Part shown: positions 32,340 through 41,510 of the stretch, piece by piece
How the letters are laid out: every line of letters begins with the position of its first letter
Position numbering within the stretch: the first letter of the stretch is position 1
Origin: Acidiferrobacterales bacterium
Lineage (GTDB): Bacteria; Pseudomonadota; Gammaproteobacteria; Arenicellales; JAJDZL01
Assembly (NCBI GenBank): GCA_028820695.1
Contig: JAPPIB010000026.1
Span: 1-47,533 of the forward strand
Reading direction: 5' to 3'
Length of the DNA stretch: 47,533 nucleotides
Notes under the pieces: generated by a model
Databases searched by the model: none
The model's input: the letters and a program-made list of their open reading frames with translations, nothing else
What the model was told of the DNA's origin: nothing
Program-made: the position numbers and the translations under genes

Positions 32340-33582
32340 ATCGAAGCGCCTCAGCGGGATGTACCTTGGATGCTCTCCAAGCAGGATAGATCGTCGCGAC
32401 AAAGCACATCACCAACGAAGCGATCGAAATCTTGATGACATCACTCCATATCAATTGCGCTGGAAACTTGGTAATGATGTAGATATCGTCCGGGAAGAAC
32501 TGTGTTCCAAACAACTGCTCTGCCCAGGGAATCAGCGTCTCCATGTTCAACCCTGTCAGTACACCGACAAATGCGCCAAACATCGTACCGACTATGCCGA
32601 TTACAACACCATGGACAATGAAGATTCCCATGACACTGCGCGGGCTGACCCCTATGGTGCGCAGAACTGCAATGTCAGTACTCTTGTCCGAGACGAGCAT
32701 CACCAGCGTGGAAATGATATTGAAGGCGGCCACCGCTACGATTAGAAAAAGTATGATGAACATGACCCGACGTTCGATCTTCAAAGCCTCAAACAGATTG
32801 GAGTACTGATCTGTCCAATCGGATACCGTGTATCCCGGAGGCAGACTTGATCTGAGTTTGCGGGTAATCAAGGGTGACTCGAATACGTCACCAACTTTCA
32901 ATCGCAGACCCGAAACCGCATCACCCACATGCTGCAATTTCGCCAGATCGTCAATGTGTGTCAAGACAAGACCATTGTCATATTCGTAGAAATTCAGGTT
33001 GAAGATACCAGCCACTGTAAAGCGCTTGAGCCTTGGTACCACTCCGACCAACGTCGACCGTGCCCTGGAGCTGATAATCACGATCTTGTCGCCGACTTTG
33101 ACATTTCCTATTCTGCGCGCCAAATCCTCACCGATCACAATCGAGAATTTCCCGGACTCAAGATCATCCAGGTCGCCATTGACCATATGCTGCCCGATTG
33201 AGGATACTGCGGACTCCAACTCGGGGTTGATTCCCCTGACAATGACCGGACTGACCAGATTCCCCTGTTTGACCATGGCGTGAGTCAGGATAAACGGCGC
33301 CTGCCCTTCGAGTTGTACAGATTTCCCGACGTCAGACATCGCTGTACGCCAATCTTCCAACCACCCCCCGGGGGCACTGACCTCGATGTGCGCGGCGACA
33401 GCCAGTAACCTGGATTTCAGCTCCCTTTCGAATCCATTCATGACGGACAATACAGAAATCAACGCCCAGACGCCGATAATGATGCCCAGAATGGATGTCC
33501 CGGTAATAAAGGAAATGAATCGGGTTCTACGTTTGGCCCGAATGTAGCGCAGACCGATAAACAGCGCAAGTGGGCGTATCAT
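32332..33582 (-). CDS. lolC: Lipoprotein-releasing ABC transporter permease (LolC/LolE/LolF family)
   Basis: The 416-residue permease has the family N-terminus (IGLRYIRAKRRTRFISFIT), a first membrane helix (SILGIIIGVWALISVLSVMNG), a large periplasmic MacB-like domain up to about 260, and three C-terminal helices of the FtsX domain including LRTIGVSPRSVMGIF and ending ALRYD. Only one permease gene accompanies lolD here, so the transporter may be a homodimer of the LolF kind, or a second permease may lie elsewhere; C, E and F types are hard to tell apart by eye. It is 4 bp downstream of lysS. Confidence 0.92.
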   Translation of the reverse strand: MIRPLALFIGLRYIRAKRRTRFISFITGTSILGIIIGVWALISVLSVMNGFERELKSRLLAVAAHIEVSAPGGWLEDWRTAMSDVGKSVQLEGQAPFILTHAMVKQGNLVSPVIVRGINPELESAVSSIGQHMVNGDLDDLESGKFSIVIGEDLARRIGNVKVGDKIVIISSRARSTLVGVVPRLKRFTVAGIFNLNFYEYDNGLVLTHIDDLAKLQHVGDAVSGLRLKVGDVFESPLITRKLRSSLPPGYTVSDWTDQYSNLFEALKIERRVMFIILFLIVAVAAFNIISTLVMLVSDKSTDIAVLRTIGVSPRSVMGIFIVHGVVIGIVGTMFGAFVGVLTGLNMETLIPWAEQLFGTQFFPDDIYIITKFPAQLIWSDVIKISIASLVMCFVATIYPAWRASKVHPAEALRYD

Positions 33583-33586
33583 TGTT

Positions 33587-35068
33587 CTATCGACCTGATG
33601 GTTTCAGATAGGGAAACAGGATCACGTCCCGAATAGACTTTTGGTTGGTCAGCAACATCGCGAGACGATCGATTCCAATCCCCTCCCCGGCCGACGGCGG
33701 CAGCCCATACTCCAATGCCCGAATATAGTCCTCATCGAACTGCATGGCTTCCTCATCACCTGACTCCCGGTGCAAAATCTGGTTTCTGAACCGCTCGGCC
33801 TGATCTTCCGGATCGTTCAGTTCGGAAAATCCATTTGCAATTTCCATTCCAGCAACAAAAAATTCGAACCGGTCCGCAATTTCCGGGTCCGAGTCGCTTA
33901 CCCGCGACAATGGCGACACCTCAACCGGGTATTCGGTGATAAATGTCGGCTCAATCAACCGGTCTTCTACGGTTCTTTCGAAGATCTCAAAGAGAACTTT
34001 CCCGGCACCCCAGACACTGTTTACCTCTCCCCCAATGCCAACCAGGTAATCGGACAGCACCTTGAGATTCCCTAAATCATCCGCAGCCAACGACGAGTTA
34101 TGCTCCAAAACGGCTTGGTGTAGCGGAATTCGCCTGAATGGCGGAACCAGATTGATTTCCAGGTCGCCATACTGAACGACAGCAGAGTCACAAACAGATG
34201 CTGTGATGTCTTCAAACATCTCCTCGGTCAGCGTCATGAAATCGCGGTAGTCCGCATAGGCCTGATAAAACTCCAGCATTGTGAATTCGGGATTGTGTTG
34301 CGTACTGACACCTTCATTACGAAAGTTTCGATTGATTTCGTACACGCGATCGTAGCCACCGACAACAAGCCGCTTGAGAAACAGCTCAGGTGCGATACGC
34401 AGATACATGTCAAGCGACAACACATTGTGATGGGTGACAAAAGGCTTTGCGATCGCACCGCCCGGAATCGAATGCATCATGGGTGTTTCAACTTCCAGAA
34501 AACCGCGACTGTCCATGAACTTGCGAATACATTGCACGATAGCGGAACGGGTTCGGAAGGTTTTGCGAACATCCTCATTCATGATCAGATCCAGATAACG
34601 CTGCCGATAACGAAGTTCCTGATCGGACAGCCCATGGAACTTTTCCGGAAACGGATGCAGTGCCTTGGTGAGCAGATGGTATTCATCCACCGCGATACTC
34701 AACTCACCTGTTCGGGTTCTGAATACCTTTCCACTTGCGCCGACAATGTCACCGATATCCAGCTCCTGAAACTTTTCGTAATCCTCAGTCCCAATCGCTT
34801 GCTGTCGCACGAACAGTTGAATTGATCCAGATGAGTCCCTGAAATCAGCAAAAGTGACTTTGCCCATCTTGCGGAAATTCATGATCCGCCCACCGAGGGC
34901 AACCGACAGATCCGTCAGCTTCAGCTCTTCAGCATCGCAGTCACCGAAACGACGATGTAACTCGGCAGCACTGCTGGACGGACGAAACGCATTTGGATAC
35001 ACATGATTGCGTTCGCGCAGATTCGCCAGCTTCTGCCTGCGCAGCCGCGACTGTTCGTTGTCTGACAT
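33587..35068 (-). CDS. lysS: Lysyl-tRNA synthetase (class II)
   Basis: LysS charges tRNA-Lys in the cytoplasm. The 493 residues include the N-terminal OB-fold anticodon-binding domain (from about GGRIMNFRKMGKVTFADFRD) and the class II catalytic core with motif 1 near VETPMMHSIPGGA, motif 2 in YEINRNFRNEG and motif 3 in GEGIGIDRLAMLLT. The length is normal. The gene lies 5 bases after prfB, the same prfB-lysS pairing as in E. coli. Confidence 0.97.
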   Translation of the reverse strand: MSDNEQSRLRRQKLANLRERNHVYPNAFRPSSSAAELHRRFGDCDAEELKLTDLSVALGGRIMNFRKMGKVTFADFRDSSGSIQLFVRQQAIGTEDYEKFQELDIGDIVGASGKVFRTRTGELSIAVDEYHLLTKALHPFPEKFHGLSDQELRYRQRYLDLIMNEDVRKTFRTRSAIVQCIRKFMDSRGFLEVETPMMHSIPGGAIAKPFVTHHNVLSLDMYLRIAPELFLKRLVVGGYDRVYEINRNFRNEGVSTQHNPEFTMLEFYQAYADYRDFMTLTEEMFEDITASVCDSAVVQYGDLEINLVPPFRRIPLHQAVLEHNSSLAADDLGNLKVLSDYLVGIGGEVNSVWGAGKVLFEIFERTVEDRLIEPTFITEYPVEVSPLSRVSDSDPEIADRFEFFVAGMEIANGFSELNDPEDQAERFRNQILHRESGDEEAMQFDEDYIRALEYGLPPSAGEGIGIDRLAMLLTNQKSIRDVILFPYLKPSGR

Positions 35069-35073
35069 GAGTC

Positions 35074-36169
35074 CTACAGCCCCGCTCTCAGACTGGCCTC
35101 AATGAACTGGTCAAGCTCGCCGTGAAGAACCGCGTCGGTGTTGCCTGTTTCAACGCCGGTACGAATGTCCTTGACCCTGGACTGATCAAGCACATAGGAA
35201 CGAATCTGATGCCCCCAGGAAATGTCAGGTTTAGAGTCTTCAATCTCCTGCTGTTTGTTCTCGGTCTTCTGTCGCTCAATATCGTGCAGTCTTGCCTTTA
35301 GCATGGACATCGCCTCTGCCTTGTTCTTATGCTGAGAACGATCATTCTGACACTGTACGACCACACCGGTTGGCTTGTGCGTGATTCGCACTGCGGAGTC
35401 TGTCTTGTTGACGTGCTGACCACCGGCGCCACTCGAGCGATAGGTGTCAATTCGAAGGTCACCCGGATCAATCTCTATATTGATCTGGTTATCAACTTCC
35501 GGATAACAGAATACCGAGGCGAACGAAGTATGCCTGCGCTGCCCTGAATCAAATGGAGATTTTCGAACCAATCGATGAATCCCACTTTCAGTGCGAATCC
35601 AACCGAACGCATAATCCCCCTTGATTTTCAGCGTGGCACTCTTGATTCCAGCTACCTCACCCTGTGAGTAATCAACCACTTCTGACTCGAACCCCTTTTT
35701 CCTTGCCCAGTAATCGTACATCTCAAACAGCATCTGCGCCCAATCCTGCGCTTCGGTGCCGCCTGACCCGGGTTTGATATCCACGAAAGCATTGGCAGAG
35801 TCCAGTTGGCCACTGAACAAGCTTCTGAATTCAAGTGCATCGGTCTTTTCCTGCAACTGCGATACTTCCTCGACAATTGACGCGATGGTTTCGGCATCGT
35901 CTTCGGCAACAGCCAGCTCCCAAAGTTCCGCAGCATCGGAAACCGATGTTCGCAGTGACTGGATCGGTTGCAGGGTTCTTTCAAGATTGACTCTTTTCTG
36001 GTTGAGTCGCTGACTGCGTTCTACGTCCTGCCATACCGCAGGGTCTTCAAGGGATGCCATGATTTGTTGCAATTCCAAAACCTTGCTGTCAACGTCAAAG
36101 AAACCTCCTTAACGCTTCAACCCGCTCGTCCAGTTCACTCAGAATTTCGCTTGTTGGAGTCGTTTCCAT
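35074..36169 (-). CDS. prfB: Peptide chain release factor 2, with programmed +1 frameshift
   Basis: RF2 ends translation at UGA and UAA. The coding sequence starts at the ATG at 36169, reads 24 codons to CTT and meets an in-frame TGA at 36095-36097. A +1 shift on CTT-TGA-C continues into the long frame (GAC GTT GAC AGC AAG) to the stop at 35074, giving 364 residues, close to the E. coli length of 365. The long frame holds the SPF anticodon-mimic motif ([11 protein letters not shown]) and the catalytic GGQ in [18 protein letters not shown]. The gene is intact, not a pseudogene; tools that need a single frame will start it too late. lysS follows. Confidence 0.97.
36095..36109 (-). promoter_or_regulatory. 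prfB: prfB autoregulatory frameshift site
   Basis: On the minus strand the sequence AGGAGG-TTT-CTT-TGA-C is present: an internal Shine-Dalgarno three bases before the slippery CTT and the UGA stop followed by C, a weak termination context. This is the same layout as the E. coli AGGGGG-TAT-CTT-TGA-C element, where low RF2 lets the ribosome slip +1 and make more RF2. Confidence 0.95.
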
Positions 36170-36245
36170 GATAATTTTCCTACTGCAATTGCTTTAGCCC
36201 GTAATCTCTTTGCGGATATCTGCCAGTTACGAGTTCGTTTTAGTC

Positions 36246-36275
36246 TTACCAAATGTTGCGGGGCGTATATATAAT
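36246..36275 (+). promoter_or_regulatory. Candidate sigma-70 promoter for pntAB
   Basis: A perfect -10 box TATAAT lies at 36270-36275, with a partial -35 TTACCA at 36246-36251 and an 18-bp gap. Transcription would start about 45 bases before the pntA ATG. The -35 match is only 4 of 6. Confidence 0.45.
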
Positions 36276-36328
36276 GTGCCCACTTCACCGGTGAGTCACA
36301 AATACCAGTTATCAACCCCGACAAATCC

Positions 36329-37897
36329 ATGAAAATCGGTATTCCCACAGAAATCCACGACAAAGAACGGCGAGTCGCTGTAACGCCCGAAATTGTCCCG
36401 TCAATCATGGAAATGGGATTCGAGGTTGTCGTAGAATCCGGAGCCGGTGAATTGGCTAATTATACTGATTCCGCATACGAAACTGCAGGCGCGACTGTTG
36501 TATCAGCCGGAACATCTGTGTGGGAGAACTCCGACGTAATAGCAAAAGTCCGGGCACCTGAATTCAGTGATAGTGGGCAGTATGATGAGGCTGATCTGCT
36601 TTCGTCAGGTCAGCACCTGATCGCTTTCTTGTGGCCGGCGCAAAACCCTGAACTTCTGCAGAAACTGTCGGACAAGGGGGTCAGTGCGATTTCAATGGAT
36701 GCGGTGCCGCGTATCTCACGGGCACAGAAGCTTGACGCCCTATCCTCAATGGCCAATGTCGCTGGCTATCGGGCAGTGGTTGAGGCAGCGCAACACTTCG
36801 GTCGGTTTTTCAGTGGTCAGATCACTGCTGCCGGACGTGTGCCACCTGCCAAGATCATGATAATCGGTGCCGGTGTGGCCGGGCTGTCCGCGATCGGAAC
36901 CGCGACCAGCCTGGGCGCGATCGTGCGAGCATTCGATACCCGGCCTGAAGTCAAGGAACAGGTCGAAAGCATGGGTGCTGAATTCCTTGAGCTTGATTTT
37001 GAGGAGGAAGGGTCTGGATCTGGTGGCTATGCCAAGGTGATGAGCAAGGAATTCATTGAAGCGGAAATGGCATTGTTCGCCGAACAGGCTGAGGACGTCG
37101 ACATCATCATCACCACCGCCCTGATTCCAGGTCGGCCCGCACCAAAACTGATTACCGAAGCGATGGTGAGATCGATGAAAACCGGCAGCGTTATCGTCGA
37201 TCTGGCGGCCGAACAGGGCGGGAATTGCGAACTGACGCAGCCCGATGAGGCAACCGAAGCATACGGAGTGACGATAATCGGCTACACGGATTTACCCAGT
37301 CGCCTGCCTTCACAGTCCAGCCAGCTTTATGCGTCCAATATCCGCAATTTCTTGGATGACCTGTGTCCCGACCGCAACGGCGAGATTATGATCGACATGG
37401 AAGATGAGGTCATACGCGGCGCGACTGTGGTTCACAATGGCGAGATCACCTGGCCACCGCCGCAAAGTGAACCGCCGAAGCCCCTGGCACAGAAACCAGC
37501 TGACGAGGTCGCGCCATCACAAGGCATCGCCGCGGAAGAGGCGCCAGAATCGAAAAAATTCAGGATCGGTCCTTACGCTTTCGGTTTGGCCTTGGCAGCC
37601 ATCGTTGCCGTCGGTTTGTATGCTCCAGCATCATTCCTGACACACTTTACCGTATTCGTTCTGGCCATATTTGTCGGCTGGCATGTAATCTGGAACGTAA
37701 CGCCATCACTTCATACACCGTTGATGAGTGTCACCAATGCCATCAGCGGAATCATCATAGTCGGGGCATTGCTTGAAATCGGTGCGGTCAATCCTTACGT
37801 CAAGGCGCTCGCCGCGGTATCCATATTGATTGCCTCGATCAATATTTTCGGCGGTTTTCTTGTCACGCAGCGCATGCTCAGGATGTTCAAAAAATAA
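36329..37897 (+). CDS. pntA: NAD(P) transhydrogenase alpha subunit
   Basis: PntA and PntB use the proton gradient to transfer hydride from NADH to NADP. The 522-residue alpha subunit has the NAD-binding domain I (opening [20 protein letters not shown], with the Rossmann motif [19 protein letters not shown]). A Pro/Glu-rich linker at about 375-412 leads to a membrane part of four helices (from [18 protein letters not shown] to the end), so it is the fused E. coli-like form rather than split PntAA/PntAB. The stop is immediately followed by the pntB ATG. Confidence 0.97.
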   Translation: MKIGIPTEIHDKERRVAVTPEIVPSIMEMGFEVVVESGAGELANYTDSAYETAGATVVSAGTSVWENSDVIAKVRAPEFSDSGQYDEADLLSSGQHLIAFLWPAQNPELLQKLSDKGVSAISMDAVPRISRAQKLDALSSMANVAGYRAVVEAAQHFGRFFSGQITAAGRVPPAKIMIIGAGVAGLSAIGTATSLGAIVRAFDTRPEVKEQVESMGAEFLELDFEEEGSGSGGYAKVMSKEFIEAEMALFAEQAEDVDIIITTALIPGRPAPKLITEAMVRSMKTGSVIVDLAAEQGGNCELTQPDEATEAYGVTIIGYTDLPSRLPSQSSQLYASNIRNFLDDLCPDRNGEIMIDMEDEVIRGATVVHNGEITWPPPQSEPPKPLAQKPADEVAPSQGIAAEEAPESKKFRIGPYAFGLALAAIVAVGLYAPASFLTHFTVFVLAIFVGWHVIWNVTPSLHTPLMSVTNAISGIIIVGALLEIGAVNPYVKALAAVSILIASINIFGGFLVTQRMLRMFKK

Positions 37898-39283
37898 ATG
37901 TTTGAAGGCCTGATCAATTCGCTGTACATCATAGCGTCTATTTTCTTCATCCTAAGTCTCGGTGGTCTGAGCCACCAGACTTCGGCTGTCCGCGGAAACA
38001 TTCTGGGAATACTCGGAATGATACTTGCGGTCTGTGGAACAATCGCCGCCAAAGCAGTCGACAGTATTGGAATTATTGTCGCGATGATGGCGATTGGCGG
38101 TGTCTTCGGAATCCTCGTAAGCATGCGGGTTCAGATGACAGCGATGCCGCAGTTAGTCGCTATCCTGCATAGTCTTGTCGGACTGGCAGCGGTGTTTGTC
38201 GGTTTTGCCAACTACATCGAACCACTACATGAGTATGAAGGTGTGGAAAAAGTCGTTCATGAAGTTGAGATCTACATTGGTGTTTTTATTGGTGCCATCA
38301 CATTCACCGGTTCTGTCGCTGCATTTGGAAAATTGCAGGGGGTAATCTCCAGTCGACCACTGATGTTGCCGGCCCGTCACTGGCTGAACCTGATCATCGC
38401 AGTCCTGTGTATCTGGCTTGGTGCCGAATTTCTCGGCAGCGACCACCAAAGTGGTGTCAATGTACTGTTGATCATGACTCTTCTCGCGTTCCTGCTGGGC
38501 CTGCATCTTGTGCTCGCAATCGGAGGCGCAGACATGCCTGTGGTCATCTCGATGTTAAACAGTTATTCAGGCTGGGCGGCTGCGGCAACAGGATTCATGC
38601 TGGAAAACGATCTGCTGATTCTGGTCGGTGCTCTCGTCGGAAGCAGCGGTGCCATATTGAGCTATATCATGTGCCGGGCAATGAATCGCCATTTTGTCAG
38701 TGTCATTCTTGGCGGATTCGGAACCACCGGCGGCTCGGCTGTTGAGTCCATAGACGGCACCATCTCAGAAGTCAATGTCGATGAAGTTGCAGGGTTGCTT
38801 TCCGCTTCAGAGTCTGTGGTCATCGTTCCCGGCTATGGACTTGCTGTCGCCCACGCACAACATCCTGTTGCTGAACTGACCCGAAAACTGCGAGATGACG
38901 GAAAGCAAGTGAGATTTGCAATCCATCCTGTCGCCGGCAGAATGCCAGGACATATGAACGTTCTTCTGGCTGAAGCCAAAGTGCCATACGACATCGTTGA
39001 GGAAATGGATGAAATCAACCCTGACATGCCCGGTACCGATATTGTCATGGTGATTGGCGCGAACGATATCGTGAATCCATCCGCTCAGGATACACCCGAC
39101 AGTCCTATTGCCGGCATGCCGGTTATTGAGGTGTGGAAAGCGAAGCATACTATCGTTCTCAAAAGAAGCATGGCTTCAGGATATGCCGGTGTGGACAACC
39201 CTCTGTTTTACAAGGAAAACAACAGAATGTTGTTTGGTGATGCCAAAGACAGTCTGGACAAGCTTGTGACGATGGTAGGCTAA
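37898..39283 (+). CDS. pntB: NAD(P) transhydrogenase beta subunit
   Basis: PntB supplies eight or nine membrane helices of the proton channel (residues 1 to about 260) and the cytoplasmic NADP-binding domain III (about 275-461). That domain contains [20 protein letters not shown] and the later [11 protein letters not shown] and [19 protein letters not shown] motifs that hold NADP. The length of 461 residues is close to the E. coli protein (462). It starts directly after the pntA TAA. I see no clear terminator downstream. Confidence 0.97.
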   Translation: MFEGLINSLYIIASIFFILSLGGLSHQTSAVRGNILGILGMILAVCGTIAAKAVDSIGIIVAMMAIGGVFGILVSMRVQMTAMPQLVAILHSLVGLAAVFVGFANYIEPLHEYEGVEKVVHEVEIYIGVFIGAITFTGSVAAFGKLQGVISSRPLMLPARHWLNLIIAVLCIWLGAEFLGSDHQSGVNVLLIMTLLAFLLGLHLVLAIGGADMPVVISMLNSYSGWAAAATGFMLENDLLILVGALVGSSGAILSYIMCRAMNRHFVSVILGGFGTTGGSAVESIDGTISEVNVDEVAGLLSASESVVIVPGYGLAVAHAQHPVAELTRKLRDDGKQVRFAIHPVAGRMPGHMNVLLAEAKVPYDIVEEMDEINPDMPGTDIVMVIGANDIVNPSAQDTPDSPIAGMPVIEVWKAKHTIVLKRSMASGYAGVDNPLFYKENNRMLFGDAKDSLDKLVTMVG

Positions 39284-39424
39284 CCTTTCCCGAAATCAAT
39301 CGATGCCGAATATGCATTGATTCCGAGCTGACTCTATCCCACGCCACTCCGGATCGGATCAATTCCCCAACAACATATACCATTCATCAGCTACTGCTAA
39401 ACCCGTTGCGGATGTTCATAGATC

Positions 39425-39453
39425 GTTTGTCCTCTCAGTTAGGCATATATAAT
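39425..39453 (+). promoter_or_regulatory. Possible promoter for the binding-protein gene
   Basis: A TATAAT at 39448-39453 stands 60 bases before the first ATG of the binding-protein gene. The upstream -35 candidate (TTGTCC at 39427-39432) is weak and only 15 bases away. The rest of the 39284-39512 gap shows nothing clear. Confidence 0.3.
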
Positions 39454-39512
39454 GCAGATGGGCGAATGAGTAAACATTACTCATTACAAGATGTCCTCGT
39501 GACGACTATTCG

Positions 39513-40778
39513 ATGGTGAATAAAGTGATCGACAGACTTACTGTTTCAGCACGCGTAAGAGCTGGAAGAATAACCGACTCCAGAATGGTTTCAGTTGTTT
39601 TTTTGTTGTCATTTGCGTTGACACTCGCAACTCTGGCTGGTTCACAAGTCAAGGCATCTGATCCAGGTGTTTTCCCCGATCGGATTGTATTTGGCCAAAC
39701 AGGTCCTTTCAGCGGCCGAACTGAACGAATTGCGAATAGTCTCGCGTGGGGTATCAGGGCTGCTTTCGATGAAGTAAATTCACAAGGAGGAATCAACGGA
39801 CGTCGGTTGGAATTATTGAGTAAGGATGATGCATATAATCCAGCGAAAACCAAAGAGATTGCACAGTCATTTATTGACTCGAATGAAATTTTCGCGTTCA
39901 TTGGAAGTGTCGGCACGCCAACCGGAAGAGTTACCGCAGCGTTGGCGGACCAATATGGATTACCATTTATTTCGCCGTATACAGGTGCCGAATTCTTACG
40001 TAGCAAGCAACGCTATGGAACTGTCGTCAATCTGCGACCAGCGTATTCAGAGGAAACCAAAGCCTGGATAGAGTATCTAACCGGCATTGGCATTGACAGA
40101 ATCGCCGTCTTCTACCGAGATGACGCATATGGCCGGACTGGTTTGCGCGGGGTGATGCAGGAACTCAGGAAACGAGAACTGCTATTGGCGGCAAGGGGCT
40201 CTCATGCGCGTAACCTCACTGTCGCGTCATCCGCAGTGTGGGATATTCGCCAGGCTGAACCGCAGGCAATTGGAATAGTTTCATCCTATGCGGCAACTTC
40301 AAGTTTTATTCGCAATGCCCGTTTGCAAGGCTTGAATCCAAAGTTTGTCAGCCTTTCTGCTGTTGGTTCTGAAGCTCTGATTGATGAACTCGGTGACGAT
40401 GCTCAGGGAGTCCTGATTTCCCAAGTCATGCCGTCAACTAATGATCATTCTGTACCTTTAGTCGCTCAATTTAACCGGGCGATGGATGCCTACGCAATGA
40501 GGAACGATCTGGATTCAGACTCGTGGTTAAGTTACATCGCTTTCGAAGGGTATCTGGCTGCACGATTTGTAATTCAAGTTCTTCAGTCAGCTGACGAGGG
40601 TGAACCAACCAGAAAAGCACTGTTGGATCATATTTTCGATACACAAGAGTTTGAAATCGGAGGGATTGACTTGCACTTCGAAGAAGGTCAGAATCAAGGA
40701 TTGCACACAGTCTACATGACTGAAGTCGGAAGAAATAATCAGATTGTAGTATTGGATTCTATTGACGTGCGAGACTGA
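39513..40778 (+). CDS. Periplasmic binding protein of branched-chain amino acid type (Peripla_BP_6)
   Basis: The 421-residue protein matches type I periplasmic binding proteins like LivJ: FGQTGPFSGRTERIANSLAWGIRAAFDEVNSQGGINGR at the start of the mature part, then FIGSVGTPTGRVTAALADQY, and IDRIAVFYRDDAYGRTGLRGV in lobe 2. A hydrophobic signal (VSVVFLLSFALTLATLAG) is preceded by about 25 residues if translation starts at 39513; a start at 39585 would give a normal signal peptide. No LivHMGF transporter genes are nearby, so it may instead sense ligands for a partner elsewhere. Next comes a small membrane protein after 53 bases. Confidence 0.85.
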   Translation: MVNKVIDRLTVSARVRAGRITDSRMVSVVFLLSFALTLATLAGSQVKASDPGVFPDRIVFGQTGPFSGRTERIANSLAWGIRAAFDEVNSQGGINGRRLELLSKDDAYNPAKTKEIAQSFIDSNEIFAFIGSVGTPTGRVTAALADQYGLPFISPYTGAEFLRSKQRYGTVVNLRPAYSEETKAWIEYLTGIGIDRIAVFYRDDAYGRTGLRGVMQELRKRELLLAARGSHARNLTVASSAVWDIRQAEPQAIGIVSSYAATSSFIRNARLQGLNPKFVSLSAVGSEALIDELGDDAQGVLISQVMPSTNDHSVPLVAQFNRAMDAYAMRNDLDSDSWLSYIAFEGYLAARFVIQVLQSADEGEPTRKALLDHIFDTQEFEIGGIDLHFEEGQNQGLHTVYMTEVGRNNQIVVLDSIDVRD

Positions 40779-40831
40779 ACTGAGTAGATATCCGTTCAAA
40801 CATTCACATTACAGACTCAATATAGACAACC

Positions 40832-41308
40832 GTGAAACTTTCAGAATTTGATTTCGCTGCACAACAGTACTGGCTTCGAAAGATGCTCGAAGTGCTCTAT
40901 ATGCGGCGTTCCACGATGTTCCGTTTTGTCGTTGAGTCTGCGCGCATGCTCATTTTAGGCAACGGCGGTGGCGTTGCGACCACATTCGGAATGCTGAACT
41001 ATCTTGACCTGGTCGGCGTTTATCATTGGGTCTGTGTGTTCATGCTGCTGACATTCGTTTTAGGCACCTTGTTCTCCACCGTCACACTGATCTTGGTTAC
41101 TGCGACAACAATCAGGGAAGCGCATTCGGCAGAAATTGCCATGCACGAATTTGTCAATGACCGCATGGATCGCGACGAGGTGTTGTTCTACTACGATGAA
41201 ACGGCGAGACGCCTTGCCTACTACTCTACATGTGCAGGAATCGTCAGCATTAGCCTGCTTGTTTTAGGTGCTGTTCAGGGATTGTTCCTAGTGGCGGTCT
41301 ATCTGTAG
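40832..41308 (+). CDS. Small membrane protein of unknown function
   Basis: I do not recognise this 158-residue protein. It starts at a GTG. Hydrophobic segments near 38-58, 64-93 and 134-157 suggest three membrane helices, with a charged loop between the second and third (REAHSAEIAMHEFVNDRMDRDEVLFYYDETARR). The gene follows the binding-protein gene by 53 bases on the same strand, so they may be cotranscribed. No terminator or partner suggests a function. Confidence 0.65.
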   Translation: MKLSEFDFAAQQYWLRKMLEVLYMRRSTMFRFVVESARMLILGNGGGVATTFGMLNYLDLVGVYHWVCVFMLLTFVLGTLFSTVTLILVTATTIREAHSAEIAMHEFVNDRMDRDEVLFYYDETARRLAYYSTCAGIVSISLLVLGAVQGLFLVAVYL

Positions 41309-41510
41309 CCGCTGCTTCGCATATACCGTTCCTGGTGACGCTCATGCGAATCGTGCCTTTTGAATCTTATCCCATAGACCTCCAATACCGGTCAACCTGT
41401 TTGCAACGATAGATCAGTATCTGACTGAACGATCGGGCAACAGGCAACTCTCGCTTCCCGCCTCTATCGGTAGTGCGGGCCTTCAGCTGCGCTGGAATCA
41501 AGTCTGGCGG

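Noticed and set aside
36095..36097. In-frame stop making prfB a pseudogene
   Set aside because: It is the standard RF2 frameshift stop with internal Shine-Dalgarno and CTT-TGA-C.
39296..39330. Imperfect inverted repeat AATCAAT...ATTGATT after pntB
   Set aside because: The arms are imperfect and AT-rich and no T-run follows; not convincing as a terminator.
41310..41360. Hairpin TTCGCAT...ATGCGAA as a terminator downstream of the small membrane protein
   Set aside because: Only a 7-bp stem with a loop of about 21 bases and no proper T-tract; too weak.
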